From the NCBI GenBank assembly GCA_963921195.1, contig OY992538.1, positions 84,567,904 through 84,631,903 on the forward strand: a stretch of 64,000 nt of DNA. The letters are read 5' to 3'. The stretch is from Pegoplata infirma. Its lineage: Eukaryota; Arthropoda; Insecta; Diptera; Anthomyiidae. The notes under the pieces were generated by a model. That model was given only the letters and a program-made list of their open reading frames with translations. It was not told the DNA's origin and searched no databases. This document shows positions 54,694 through 64,000 of the stretch, piece after piece; the stretch's first letter is position 1, and each line of letters starts with the position of its first letter. Both the position numbers and the translations under genes were made by a program.

Positions 54694-55693
54694 TAGATGC
54701 GTTTGTGGGATGAAATTGGAGAGTTGCATATCGGAGAGGAAAAAAGCTGTGTTCGATAAAAATTTTTGATAACTGAATATTTTTTTTACATCAGTATTTG
54801 ATTTATTTTGAGAAAATTTTTTTTTTTTTAATTTTTGTAAAAAAAAAAATACAAGTGTAAATTTTTTTGAGTGTAATTTTTTTTTGAGTGTAATATTTTT
54901 TTTTTAGTTTTTTTGAGCGACAAAAACAGTTTCTAAAATATTTTTCTTGGCTTACCATTCCTTTTCAAAGCGTGTTTAGCGTTTTTTTCAACACGGGAGT
55001 TCGGGTTAAAACCCATCTGAAATTCCCCATTTTGCTAATAACTTATGAACCACTGGACAGATTTCGCTGAAATTTAGTATTAATCTGACCGAAAGTATAA
55101 CGAATATATACGCCACGCTTCAGCAGCTTGCCGTATATATTTTATATTCTTCTGCTAACATTTGAAAGTTAGCGTGTTTCACACAGACAGAAAGACAGAC
55201 GGACGGACGGATTTTCATATCGTTAGGCGCGGTATAGGGTTTCATTTTATACCAATGGTTTCTTTGGAAAAGTTTCTTAGAATTTCTTGTAGATTTTGTT
55301 TTTGCTATACGATTTTTCAGTTTTTTTCGGTCCATACAAATCGACCCGCCCTAATATAAATATAAAAAGTTAAACGTACAATAAGTGAAATAAAAATATT
55401 AAAAAGGGAAAGAAGAAAAACAAAAAAAAAAAAAACAATGTTTTTTTTTGGTTGCAAAGGTTTTAAAATGCCATTAAATACATAATTTTGTGTATAAGTG
55501 TTGTAGCGCCTATGAACTTTGTTCACGTTTTAATTTTTCTGGGATGTTCACGTTTTCGCGAGTTCACTGTATTTTCTTTATATCTTTCTATTCAGTATTG
55601 ATAACAATGTTTTTTTCATTTTCATTCTTTTTAAAAGAAGAAGAAAAGGAAAAGGGAAAAGAAAACAGAAGAAAAAGATGATTTAGCTACCAA

Positions 55694-56005
55694 ATGGAGT
55701 GGACCCAAATCGTATTAAGGGCAAGACTAATTAAAGAAGATTTTGATCGGTCTTACAAAAGTCTTAATACGGATAGGAACACTAAGAGGGAAACGGTAGC
55801 AAAGCATCTTAATAACCTCATAAATTCTCTAGAAAGAATAAGAGTAATATTTAACGTAAACTACTCTAGGCTAACTGCTTCACATAAAACAGCAGCGGAC
55901 GCTTTTTACGCTGACGTTCGGGATAAACTTATATCTGTGGCCTTAAGAAAAAACGTCGAGGTCAAGATTCCTGTTACCCTCCATAAGAGGATAACCTTTA
56001 AATTA
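55694..56005 (+). pseudogene. 5' part of a gag-like frame of the LTR retrotransposon, disrupted
   Basis: The frame opens about 780 bp (insertion removed) after the primer-binding site and codes about 104 residues rich in Lys, Arg and Asn with helical character (VAKHLNNLINSLERIRVIF, AADAFYADVRDKLISVALRK). This is a plausible gag N-terminus, but I recognise no diagnostic motif. At 56006 it runs into the CAC-ended element with the satellite; beyond 56006 the apparent ORF (to 56125) is transposon sequence. On the far side (from about 61825) the same frame seems to continue for roughly 18 codons before a stop, so the gene is also otherwise decayed. No protease, RT or integrase follows in the window. 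Confidence 0.5.
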
Positions 56006-59000
56006 CACTCACATAAAAAATCGGTTGGAATGAGGTTGCCACAACCGCAATACGGTTGTCGTAACCGGCTTGCGGTTGTCCCAACCGTACGCGGTTGCAG
56101 CAACCGTAAATTGACGTTGTTATAACTTTTTTTAAAATATTTTTGTGCCAGTTGCCACAAAATTAAAAAAAGTTGCTACAACTGCAAACCCCGGTTGTAG
56201 CAACCGTAAATAACGGCATTTGCCGGTTGCCACAGACTCAAGTTTTCGGTTCCCTCAACTGATAATTAAAAAAACAAAACTTCACAAAATTTTATGTCAT
56301 TAAATAAAAAAATATTGAGGAAAACATTTTTTTTTTCTTCAAAATTGAAACATTGGATAAAAGACAAGGAAAATAACAGCTTTAATGGGTAAGTTTTGAT
56401 ACTTTAAAGGATACAACTGATAACCTAATAATCTGTTCTTCTTTAAATTTATAGAAACAATAAAATTTTGGAATATTTTAAACTCCAACAGTTAAAAAAT
56501 GGATCAAAAATTTACGCCATGTGACGGAAGTCCTCAAATTCGGATTCTGTAGAAAAAGGTGATATTATAAATTTAAGAGAAGATAAAATTTTGTTTTGTG
56601 TAAAAAATACGTTATGCTCTCAAAAATTCATAGAAATCGCGGACATTTGTTATGTATAGAAACATTTTTAAGAAAAAGTCTAAGAATCTGAGACTTTTTC
56701 TTTAGAAAAAATTTTCCAGAATCTGAGACTTTTTCTATAGTAAAGTGTCTCAGAATCTGAGACTTTTTCTATAGAAAAAATGTCTCAGCATCTGAGACTT
56801 TTTCTATAAAAAAATGTCTCAGAATCTAAGACTTTTTCTATTGAAAAAATGCCTCAGAATCTGAGACTTTTTCTATAGAAAAAATCTCTTAGAATCTGAG
56901 ACTTTTTCTATAGCAAAAATGTCTCAGAATCTGAGACATTTTCTAAAGATAAAATCTCTGAGAATCTGAGACTTTTTCTATAGAAAAAATGTCTCAGAAT
57001 CTGAGACTTTCTATAGAAAAAATGTCTCAGAATCTGAGACTTTTTCTATAGACAAAATGTCTCAGAATCTGAGACTTTTTCTATAGAAAAAATGTCTCAG
57101 AATCTGAGACTTTTTCTATAGAAAAAATGTCTCAGAATCTGAGACTTTTTCTATAGAAAAAATGTCTCAGAATCTGAGACTTTTTCTATAGAAAAAATGT
57201 TTCAGAATCTGAGACATTTTCTATAGAAAAAATGTCTCAGAATCTGATACTTTTTCTAGAGAAAAATTGTCTCAGAATCTGAGACTTTTACTATAGAAAA
57301 AATGTGTCAGAATCTGAGACTTTTTCTAAAGAAAATATGTTTCAGAATCTAAGACTTTTTCCATAGAGAAAATGTTGCAGAATTTGAGACTTTTTCTATA
57401 GGAAAAATGTCTCAGAATCTGAGAGTTTTTCTCTAGAAAAAATGTCTCCTAATCTGAGACTTTTTCTATAGAAAAACTGTCTCAGAATCTGAGACTTTTT
57501 TTATAGAAAAACTGTCTCAGAATCTGAGACTTTTTTTATAGAAAAACTGTCTCAGAATCTGAGACTTTTTCTATAGAAAAACTGTCTCAGAATCTGAGAC
57601 TTTTTCTATAGAAAAACTGTCTCAGAATCTGAGACTTTTTCTATAGAAAAACTGTCTCAGAATCTGAGACTTTTTCTATAGAAAAACTGTCTCAGAATCT
57701 GAGACTTTTTCTATAGAAAAACTGTCTCAGAATCTGAGACTTTTTCTATAGAAAAACTGTCTCAGAATCTGAGACTTTTTCTATAGAAAAACTGTCTCAG
57801 AATCTGAGACTTTTTCTATAGAAAAACTGTCTCAGAATCTGAGACTTTTTCTATAGAAAAACTGTCTCAGAATCTGAGACTTTTTCTATAGAAAAACTGT
57901 CTCAGAATCTGAGACTTTTTCTATAGAAAAACTGTCTCAGAATCTGAGACTTTATCTATAGAAAAACTGTCTCAGAATCTGAGACTTTTTCTATAGAAAA
58001 ACTGTCTCAGAATCTGAGACTTTTTCTATAGAAAAACTGTCTCAGAATCTGAGACTTTTTCTATAGAAAAACTGTCTCAGAATCTGAGACTTTTTCTATA
58101 GAAAAACTGTCTCAGAATCTGAGACTTTTTCTATAGAAAAACTGTCTCAGAATCTGAGACTTTTTCTATAGAAAAACTGTCTCAGAATCTGAGACTTTTT
58201 CTATAGAAAAACTGTCTCAGAATCTGAGACTTTTTCTATAGAAAAACTGTCTCAGAATCTGAGACTTTTTCTATAGAAAAACTGTCTCAGAATCTGAGAC
58301 TTTTTCTATAGAAAAACTGTCTCAGAATCTGAGACTTTTTCTATAGAAAAACTGTCTCAGAATCTGAGACTTTTTCTATAGAAAAACTGTCTCAGAATCT
58401 GAGACTTTTTCTATAGAAAAACTGTCTCAGAATCTGAGACTTTTTCTATAGAAAAACTGTCTCAGAATCTGAGACTTTTTCTATAGAAAAACTGTCTCAG
58501 AATCTGAGACTTTTTCTATAGAAAAACTGTCTCAGAATCTGAGACTTTTTCTATAGAAAAACTGTCTCAGAATCTGAGACTTTTTCTATAGAAAAACTGT
58601 CTCAGAATCTGAGACTTTTTCTATAGAAAAACTGTCTCAGAATCTGAGACTTTTTCTATAGAAAAATTGTCTCAGAATCTGAGACTTTTTCTATAGAAAA
58701 ATTGTCTCAGAATCTGAGACTTTTTCTATAGAAAAACTGTCTCAGAATCTGAGACTTTTTCTATAGAAAAACTGTCTCAGAATCTGAGACTTTTTCTATA
58801 GAAAAACTGTCTCAGAATCTGAGACTTTTTCTATAGAAAAACTGTCTCAGAATCTGAGACTTTTTCTATAGAAAAACTGTCTCAGAATCTGAGACTTTTT
58901 CTATAGAAAAACTGTCTCAGAATCTGAGACTTTTTCTATAGAAAAACTGTCTCAGAATCTGAGACTTTTTCTATAGAAAAACTGTCTCAGAATCTGAGAC

Positions 59001-61822
59001 TTTTTCTATAGAAAAACTGTCTCAGAATCTGAGACTTTTTCTATAGAAAAACTGTCTCAGAATCTGAGACTTTTTCTATAGAAAAACTGTCTCAGAATCC
59101 GAGACTTTTTCTATAGAAAAACTGTCTCAGAATCTGAGACTTTTTCTATAGAAAAACTGTCTCAGAATCTGAGACTTTTTCTATAGAAAAACTGTCTCAG
59201 AATCTGAGACTTTTTCTATAGAAAAACTGTCTCAGAATCTGAGACTTTTTCTATAGAAAAACTGTCTCAGAATCTGAGACTTTTTCTATAGAAAAACTGT
59301 CTCAGAATCTGAGACTTTTTCTATAGAAAAACTGTCTCAGAATCTGAGACTTTTTCTATAGAAAAACTGTCTCAGAATCTGAGACTTTTTCTATAGAAAA
59401 ACTGTCTCAGAATCTGAGACTTTTTCTATAGAAAAACTGTCTCAGAATCTGAGACTTTTTCTATAGAAAAACTGTCTCAGAATCTGAGACTTTTTCTATA
59501 GAAAAACTGTCTCAGAATCTGAGACTTTTTCTATAGAAAAACTGTCTCAGAATCTGAGACTTTTTCTATAGAAAAACTGTCTCAGAATCTGAGACTTTTT
59601 CTATAGAAAAACTGTCTCAGAATCTGAGAAAAAGTCTCAGAATCTGAGACTTTTTCTATAGAAAAACTGTCTCAGAATCTGAGACTTTTTCTATAGAAAA
59701 ACTGTCTCAGAATCTGAGACTTTTTCTATAGAAAAATTGTCTCAGAATCTGAGACCTTTTCTATAGAAAAACTGTCTCAGAATCTGAGACTTTTTCTATA
59801 GAAAAACTGTCTCAGAATCTGAGACTTTTTCTATAGAAAAACTGTCTCAGAATCTGAGACTTTTTCTATAGAAAAACTGTCTCAGAATCTGAGACTTTTT
59901 CTATAGAAAAACTGTCTCAGAATCTGAGACTTTTTCTATAGAAAAACTGTCTCAGAATCTGAGACTTTTTCTATAGAAAAACAGTCTCAGAATCTGAGAC
60001 TTTTTCTATAGAAAAACTGTCTCAGAATCTGAGACTTTTTCTATAGAAAAACTGTCTCAGAATCTGAGACTTTTTCTATAGAAAAACTGTCTCAGAATCT
60101 GAGACTTTTTCTATAGAAAAACTGTCTCAGAATCTGAGACTTTTTCTATAGAAAAACTGTCTCAGAATCTGAGACTTTTTCTATAGAAAAACAGTCTCAG
60201 AATCTGAGACTTTTTCTATAGAAAAACTGTCTCAGAATCTGAGACTTTTTCTATAGAGAAACTGTCTCAGAATCTGAGACTTTTTCTATAGAAAAACTGT
60301 CTCAGAATCTGAGACTTTTTCTATAGAGAAACTGTCTCAGAATCTGAGACTTTTTCTATAGAAAAACTGTCTCAGAATCTGAGACTTTTTCTATAGAGAA
60401 ACTGTCTCAGAATCTGAGACTTTTTCTATAGAAAAACTGTCTCAGAATCTGAGACTTTTTCTATAGAAAAACTGTCTCAGAATCTGAGACTTTTTCTATA
60501 GAAAAACTGTCTCAGAATCTGAGACTTTTTCTATAGAAAAACTGTCTCAGAATCTGAGACTTTTTCTATAGAAAAACTGTCTCAGAATCTGAGACTTTTT
60601 CTATAGAAAAACTGTATCAGAATCTGAGACTTTTTCTATAGAAAAACTGTATCAGAATCTGAGACTTTTTCTATAGAAAAACTGTTTCAGAATCTGAGAC
60701 TTTTTCTATAGAAAAACTGTATCAGAATCTGAGACTTTTTCTATAGAAAAACTGTTTCAGAATTTGAGACTTTTTCTATAGAAAAACTGTTTCAGAATCT
60801 GAGACTTTTTCTACAGAAAAACTGTCTCAGAATCTGAGACTTTTTCTACAGAAAAACTGTCTCAGAATCTGAGACTTTTTCTACAGAAAAACTGTCTCAG
60901 AATCTGAGACTTTTTCTACAGAAAAACTGTCTCAGAATCTGAGACTTTTTCTACAGAAAAACTGTCTCAGAATCTGAGACTTTTTCTACAGAAAAACTGT
61001 CTCAGAATGTGAGACTTTTTCTACAGAAAAACTGTCTCAGAATCTGAGACTTTTTCTACAGAAAAACTATCTCAGAATCTGAGACTTTTTCTACAGAAAA
61101 ACTATCTCAGAATCTGAGACTTTTTCTGCAAAAAAACTGTCTCAGAATCTGAGACTTTTTCTACAGAAAAACTGTCTCAGAATCTGAACATTTTTCTGTT
61201 GAAAAACTGTCTCAGAATCTGTGACTTTTTCTGTAACATTTTTATTATAGAAAAAGATTCAGATTTTTCCTATACAAAAATTCTCAGATTCATAGTTATT
61301 TTTCTCATAGAAAAAAGATCAGATTCTGAGACATTTCTCCTAAAGAAAAAAGATCAGATTCTGAGACATTTCTCCTAAAGAAAAATTCTCAGATTTTGAG
61401 ACATTTTTCCTTTAGAAAAAGTCTCAGATTCTGAGAAGAATTCTTTGTATCGGATTTTTAGCAAACGAATTAAAACCACCTAAAAATGTTACATTTGTTT
61501 TAGTATTTTTAGTATAAGTCATTAATATAAATAATTTTTTTTTCAAACAATAAAAAAAAAAAATGTGTTTTATTTTTGGAATTTTATTTTGTATTTTGGC
61601 ATAATATCGAAAATATATTAAACACAGCTCTGGTTGGAGCAACCGGCAATACGGTTGATACAACCGGCAAATGTCGATATTTGAGGTTGCTGCAACCGGA
61701 ATTTGCCGGTTGCCACAACTGTAAATTGTCGGTTGCTACAACTGTATATTTACCGGTTGCCGCAACCTCAAACTGAGGTTGGAACCTTTTACGGTTGAGA
61801 CAACCGTATTTTGCTGTGAGTG
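56006..61822. mobile_element. 5.8-kb CACTCACA-ended element carrying a satellite array, inserted in the gag-like frame
   Basis: CACTCACATAAAAAATCGGTTG opens and ACAACCGTATTTTGCTGTGAGTG closes, an inverted pair with mismatches. Both subterminal regions (56030-56240; 61628-61805) consist of CAACCG / CGGTTG palindromic words (GGTTGCCACAACC, CGGTTGTAGCAACCG). Between them lies the 35-bp satellite. The target duplication is not clean: AAT may be duplicated (left AAT-TA, right AAT). There is no transposase. The CACTC terminus resembles the other CAC-ended elements. Confidence 0.7.
56665..61225. repeat. 35-bp satellite made of two palindromes, about 130 copies
   Basis: The unit is TTTTTCTATAGAAAAA, CT, GTCTCAGAATCTGAGAC: a 16-bp perfect palindrome, a 2-bp spacer, and a 17-bp palindrome with one central base. 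So 33 of 35 bases lie in dyads. From about 57450 to 60600 units are almost identical with no length change, apart from a deletion at 59630-59637. Toward both edges they diverge (AAATGTCTC variants on the left; CTACAG for CTATAG on the right from 60810), and from 61236 to 61440 short units run with AGATTCTGAG, as if inverted. There are no variable spacers, so this is not CRISPR-like. Confidence 0.97.
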
Positions 61823-63279
61823 AATACGAAAAAAACATCTCTGAAATTTTATCAGCGTTAAAAGGGCATTCTAAACTTTAAAACAAAATTTTGCTTTTGG
61901 AAATTCATGGTGTCCTTCGCAGGAAAAAAGGACATTCAAATATTGTTTCCAAAATTTTTTGTTGAAATTTTTGAAAACAAAAAATTAAAAAAAAAAAATT
62001 TAATCTTCATAATTTTATCTACAATATTGTTTTTATAAGTTTTTTCGTACGACTAACGGCTTTCGAGTACAGAAATTTTAAAAAACTGTCTAAAAGTCAA
62101 TATTATCAAAAAAGCGCATTTTTTTAACGGCCATGTCTTCCAAAGTATTGATAAAAAAAAATATGATTTTTAATCATTTACGAAGCTCTATCAAATAACC
62201 AAATATAAACAAAATCGGTGATCCGTCAGTTAAATTTGCCATGGATTTGCTTATATGTAAATAGTGTAGATGAAAAAAATGTTACCCTAATGTACATATA
62301 AATTCCTATACGGGTAAATATGTAGTATGTAATATAAATTTGTAATTTTATAACCAAAAAAAAGTAAGAAAATAAACATAAAATCAACGTTAACAACTTA
62401 AACAGACAAATACAAATAACCAGGCCTTAGCACAATGGCACATAAAAAGGACGGACGTGCAAACAGACGGGGTAGCACAGACGGACAAACTGTAGTGAAA
62501 AACAGACAGACAGGCCATGTTTTGTAACGTTATACATAAACAAAACTGTATGCGGAACACACTAAAATAACAGTAAACTAAGGTTTGAAATGAAAAATTT
62601 TAAAGTAACATCTGCCAAAAGAAGAGAGCACACACAAAAAATTCTAATTTTAATAAGGCAAGTGTACTTTGGTACTTTCGTTCTTTTTGCACTTTGGTAC
62701 TTTTTACTTTATTCTGAAATAATGGTCCTAGAAATTTAGAAATTCTAATTTGTATAGGCTAAAAGGGTAAATAATTGTACTTTGGTACCTTTTACATCTT
62801 CGGAAATAAAGTTTACAGCAACTGTTAATTTTGAATATGATCCGTCAGCAAAAAAAAAAAAAAAAAACATTTTGACAAAAGTACTTTAAAGAAGGCTTCG
62901 ATTTTAAGACGGTAAAAAAAAGATCTTTTTGAGATATCTTTTTGGAGTACCGGGTTCTCCTCTAACCAAAACCTTCTAAGGAAGGATTTTTAGGAACTTC
63001 TGATACTAAAAGGAAAAATGGGATAAAAAAATTGTACTTTGGTACTTTTTTAATCTATATACATTAGAGTGTCCCTTATTTTGGAAATGTTTGAAATTTT
63101 GAGACGGCACTCGCTTATGTTTTTACATTTGACTTAAAAATAACTGAGGAAAAATTTTGTGCCCCTACGATCACGCTTTCCCTACGCGACGGGGCCTTAA
63201 AGAGCGGGGCCTTAAAGAGCGGGGCCTAAAAAATCATTTTTCCATACAAACCAAAAAATTTTTTTTTTGATTTTTAATT
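61823..63279. other. Remnant of the retrotransposon, then gene-free sequence with Helitron-family scraps
   Basis: The first 60 bp may continue the gag-like frame. 62435-62510 is an ACGGACGT / ACAGACGG-rich patch. 62640-63060 repeats the GGTACTTTTTAC / TTCTGAAATAATGGTCCT vocabulary of the 28.8-kb Helitron family without ends. 63195-63230 has three GGGGCCTTAAAGAGC-like repeats. No gene recognised. Confidence 0.45.
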
Positions 63280-63400
63280 TTTTATATTCATGATCCTCGT
63301 TCGATTTTAAGACGATCTAGCTATATCCGTCCGTCCGTCTGATGCAAACTCGCTAACTCTTGAAAGACTTTACGGAGGCTCCTGAAGTTTGGCATATATG
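63280..63400 (-). repeat. DINE-like fragment interrupted by the second foldback
   Basis: CATGATCCTCGTTCGATTTT, AAGACGATCTAGCTATATCCG and TCCGTCCGTCTGATGCAAAC match the minus-strand DINE at 18285-18350. It is cut by the foldback element at 63401. Confidence 0.6.
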
Positions 63401-64000
63401 AGGTATTCCACACCAAATGTCCAACGAAAAAAAACACGTGTACCGTAAACTTCTGAATAACTTGTATCGATAGCCCTATATGGAACTTAGAAAATTGTGT
63501 TTTTGGTTTTTCAAGTTTTCAAAAACTGGGCTTAGGAGGCGTGGTCAAATATTGGAAAAATGGTCAAATTTGTAGCGAGTTGCCTTGATTAAATATTTAT
63601 CACATTAAAACGGAATGCACCACAATCTTAAAAATTTACATTATTGTATAGTTTTGTATGGGCTATCAATTAAATTTTTTTTTTTTTGGAAAATTTTTAG
63701 AACCCGTTCTGAAATTTTCCATTTTTTAAAAAAGTCAATTTATCAAAAATCCGGCCACTTTTTTTTCTTTTTTTAAATTTTTTTTTTTTTAAGTTTAGAT
63801 GTTTGTCCATTCACACAAAAAAAAAAATCAGAAAAACAGTTTTCTTTTTTTTCGAGAAAATCGCATTTGAATTTTAAATTTCATGACAATTTTGTAATTT
63901 GCTTGTATTTTCTTGTATTAATGTTGCGAATGAGTAATATTCATGCAATTAATATTACTCATTCGCAACGTTAAAACAAGAAAATACAAGCAAATTACAA
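63401..64000. mobile_element. Foldback element, copy 2, cut by the window end
   Basis: Starts AGGTATTCCACACCAAATGT and follows the left arm of 7224-8309 with scattered differences (GTGTACCGTAAACTTCTGAA, GGGCTTAGGAGGCGTGGTCA). It passes its centre (GAATGAGTAATATTCATGC near 63937-63955) and has the first part of the right arm (CTCATTCGCAACGTTAAAAC) when the window stops. The arms at the centre agree better here (CGCAACG) than in copy 1 (CGACACG). Confidence 0.85.

Larger units (their letters stand above)
53399..55353. mobile_element. hAT-like non-autonomous element, copy 2, with one nested MITE
   Basis: TAGGGCGGGTCGATTTTTTTT opens (after ATATAAAT, 53391-53398) and AAATCGACCCGCCCTA closes (before ATATAAAT, 55354-55361), giving an exact 8-bp duplication. 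The sequence corresponds to copy 1 (10301-14394) in reverse complement. Copy 2 has an uninterrupted site for both elements nested in copy 1, and has instead its own MITE at 54280-54693. Without it, copy 2 is 1539 bp. It carries the same hairpin (53866-53904) and tRNA-like segment. Confidence 0.9.
52958..55693 (+). other. Leader of the LTR retrotransposon, with hAT insertion
   Basis: Between the primer-binding site and the gag-like start are about 780 bp of A-rich leader once the hAT at 53399-55353 is removed. It has a polypurine-rich stretch (GAAGAAGAAAAGGAAAAGGG) near 55638-55657 shortly before the first ATG of the gag frame. Confidence 0.5.

Noticed and set aside
55906..56160. 84-codon minus-strand ORF over the gag-like region
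   Set aside because: Overlaps the gag-like frame and the CAACCG repeats; composition follows the repeat, no domain.
56665..61225. CRISPR-like repeat array
   Set aside because: Units are directly contiguous 35-bp repeats with no unique spacers and no cas-like genes; the sequence is eukaryotic. It is a satellite.

Overview
This window looks like intergenic or heterochromatin-like DNA from a fly (Diptera), probably a brachyceran with a repeat-rich genome. It is very AT-rich and full of poly-A/T runs. It carries several copies of DINE-1/HINE-type elements (an ACATCGCTAGA-like core, GGAC/AGAC microsatellites and a GGAGGGTATAAAAA terminus). It also carries a 412/mdg1-like LTR retrotransposon start with a TGGCGACCGTGA primer-binding site, an RTE-clade reverse transcriptase and Helitrons ending in CTAG. 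I find no host protein gene, no rRNA and no convincing functional tRNA. Almost every open reading frame over 60 codons is a chance frame in repeats. The frames I accept are the RTE reverse transcriptase (4782-6263), a broken second reverse transcriptase (1201-1560), a decayed transposase-like frame (about 41285-41680) and the 5' part of a gag-like gene (55694-56005).

Layout. 0-9.6 kb: broken RT; a foldback element; a non-autonomous Helitron of tandem units (2773-4709); the RTE ORF; a 1.1 kb near-perfect palindrome (7224-8309) whose sister copy is cut by the right window edge (63401-64000); and a CAC-ended element (8742-9564). 10.3-14.4 kb: a hAT-like element with two further elements nested in it. 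14.5-19 kb: two DINE-like elements in inverted orientation, one split by two palindromic elements. 20.5-26.8 kb: short TIR elements and a 3.1 kb inverted-repeat host containing piggyBac-like, hAT-like, DINE-like and 127-bp insertions. 28.5-32.6 kb: nested CCCGAG-ended elements around a Helitron. 33-39.4 kb: a DINE with a tRNA-derived segment, then a composite foldback holding a hAT and tandem repeats. 40.6-44.2 kb: a CACTA-ended element with a decayed ORF, then a Helitron remnant with a 1 kb microsatellite. 45.4-51.6 kb: small TA-flanked MITEs and a hAT nested in a DINE end. 52.7-61.9 kb: an LTR, PBS, leader (interrupted by the second copy of the 10.3-kb hAT) and a gag frame, itself interrupted by a 5.8 kb CAC-ended element. 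That element carries about 4.6 kb of a homogeneous 35-bp satellite made of two palindromes.

The main result is a set of datable nested insertions. Two copies of one hAT-like element sit in inverted orientation 40 kb apart. Each carries insertions missing from the other, so each acts as the empty site for the other. Removing the insertions brings the two copies to 1521 and 1539 bp. The same logic works for the two DINEs and for the arms of the 3.1 kb palindrome. Many elements share a terminal CAC and 2-3 bp target duplications (TA, TG, TTA, TAA, AAT), which suggests one broad CACTA/CMC-like group in this genome. Superfamily names rest on termini and target duplications read by eye; no homology search was run.
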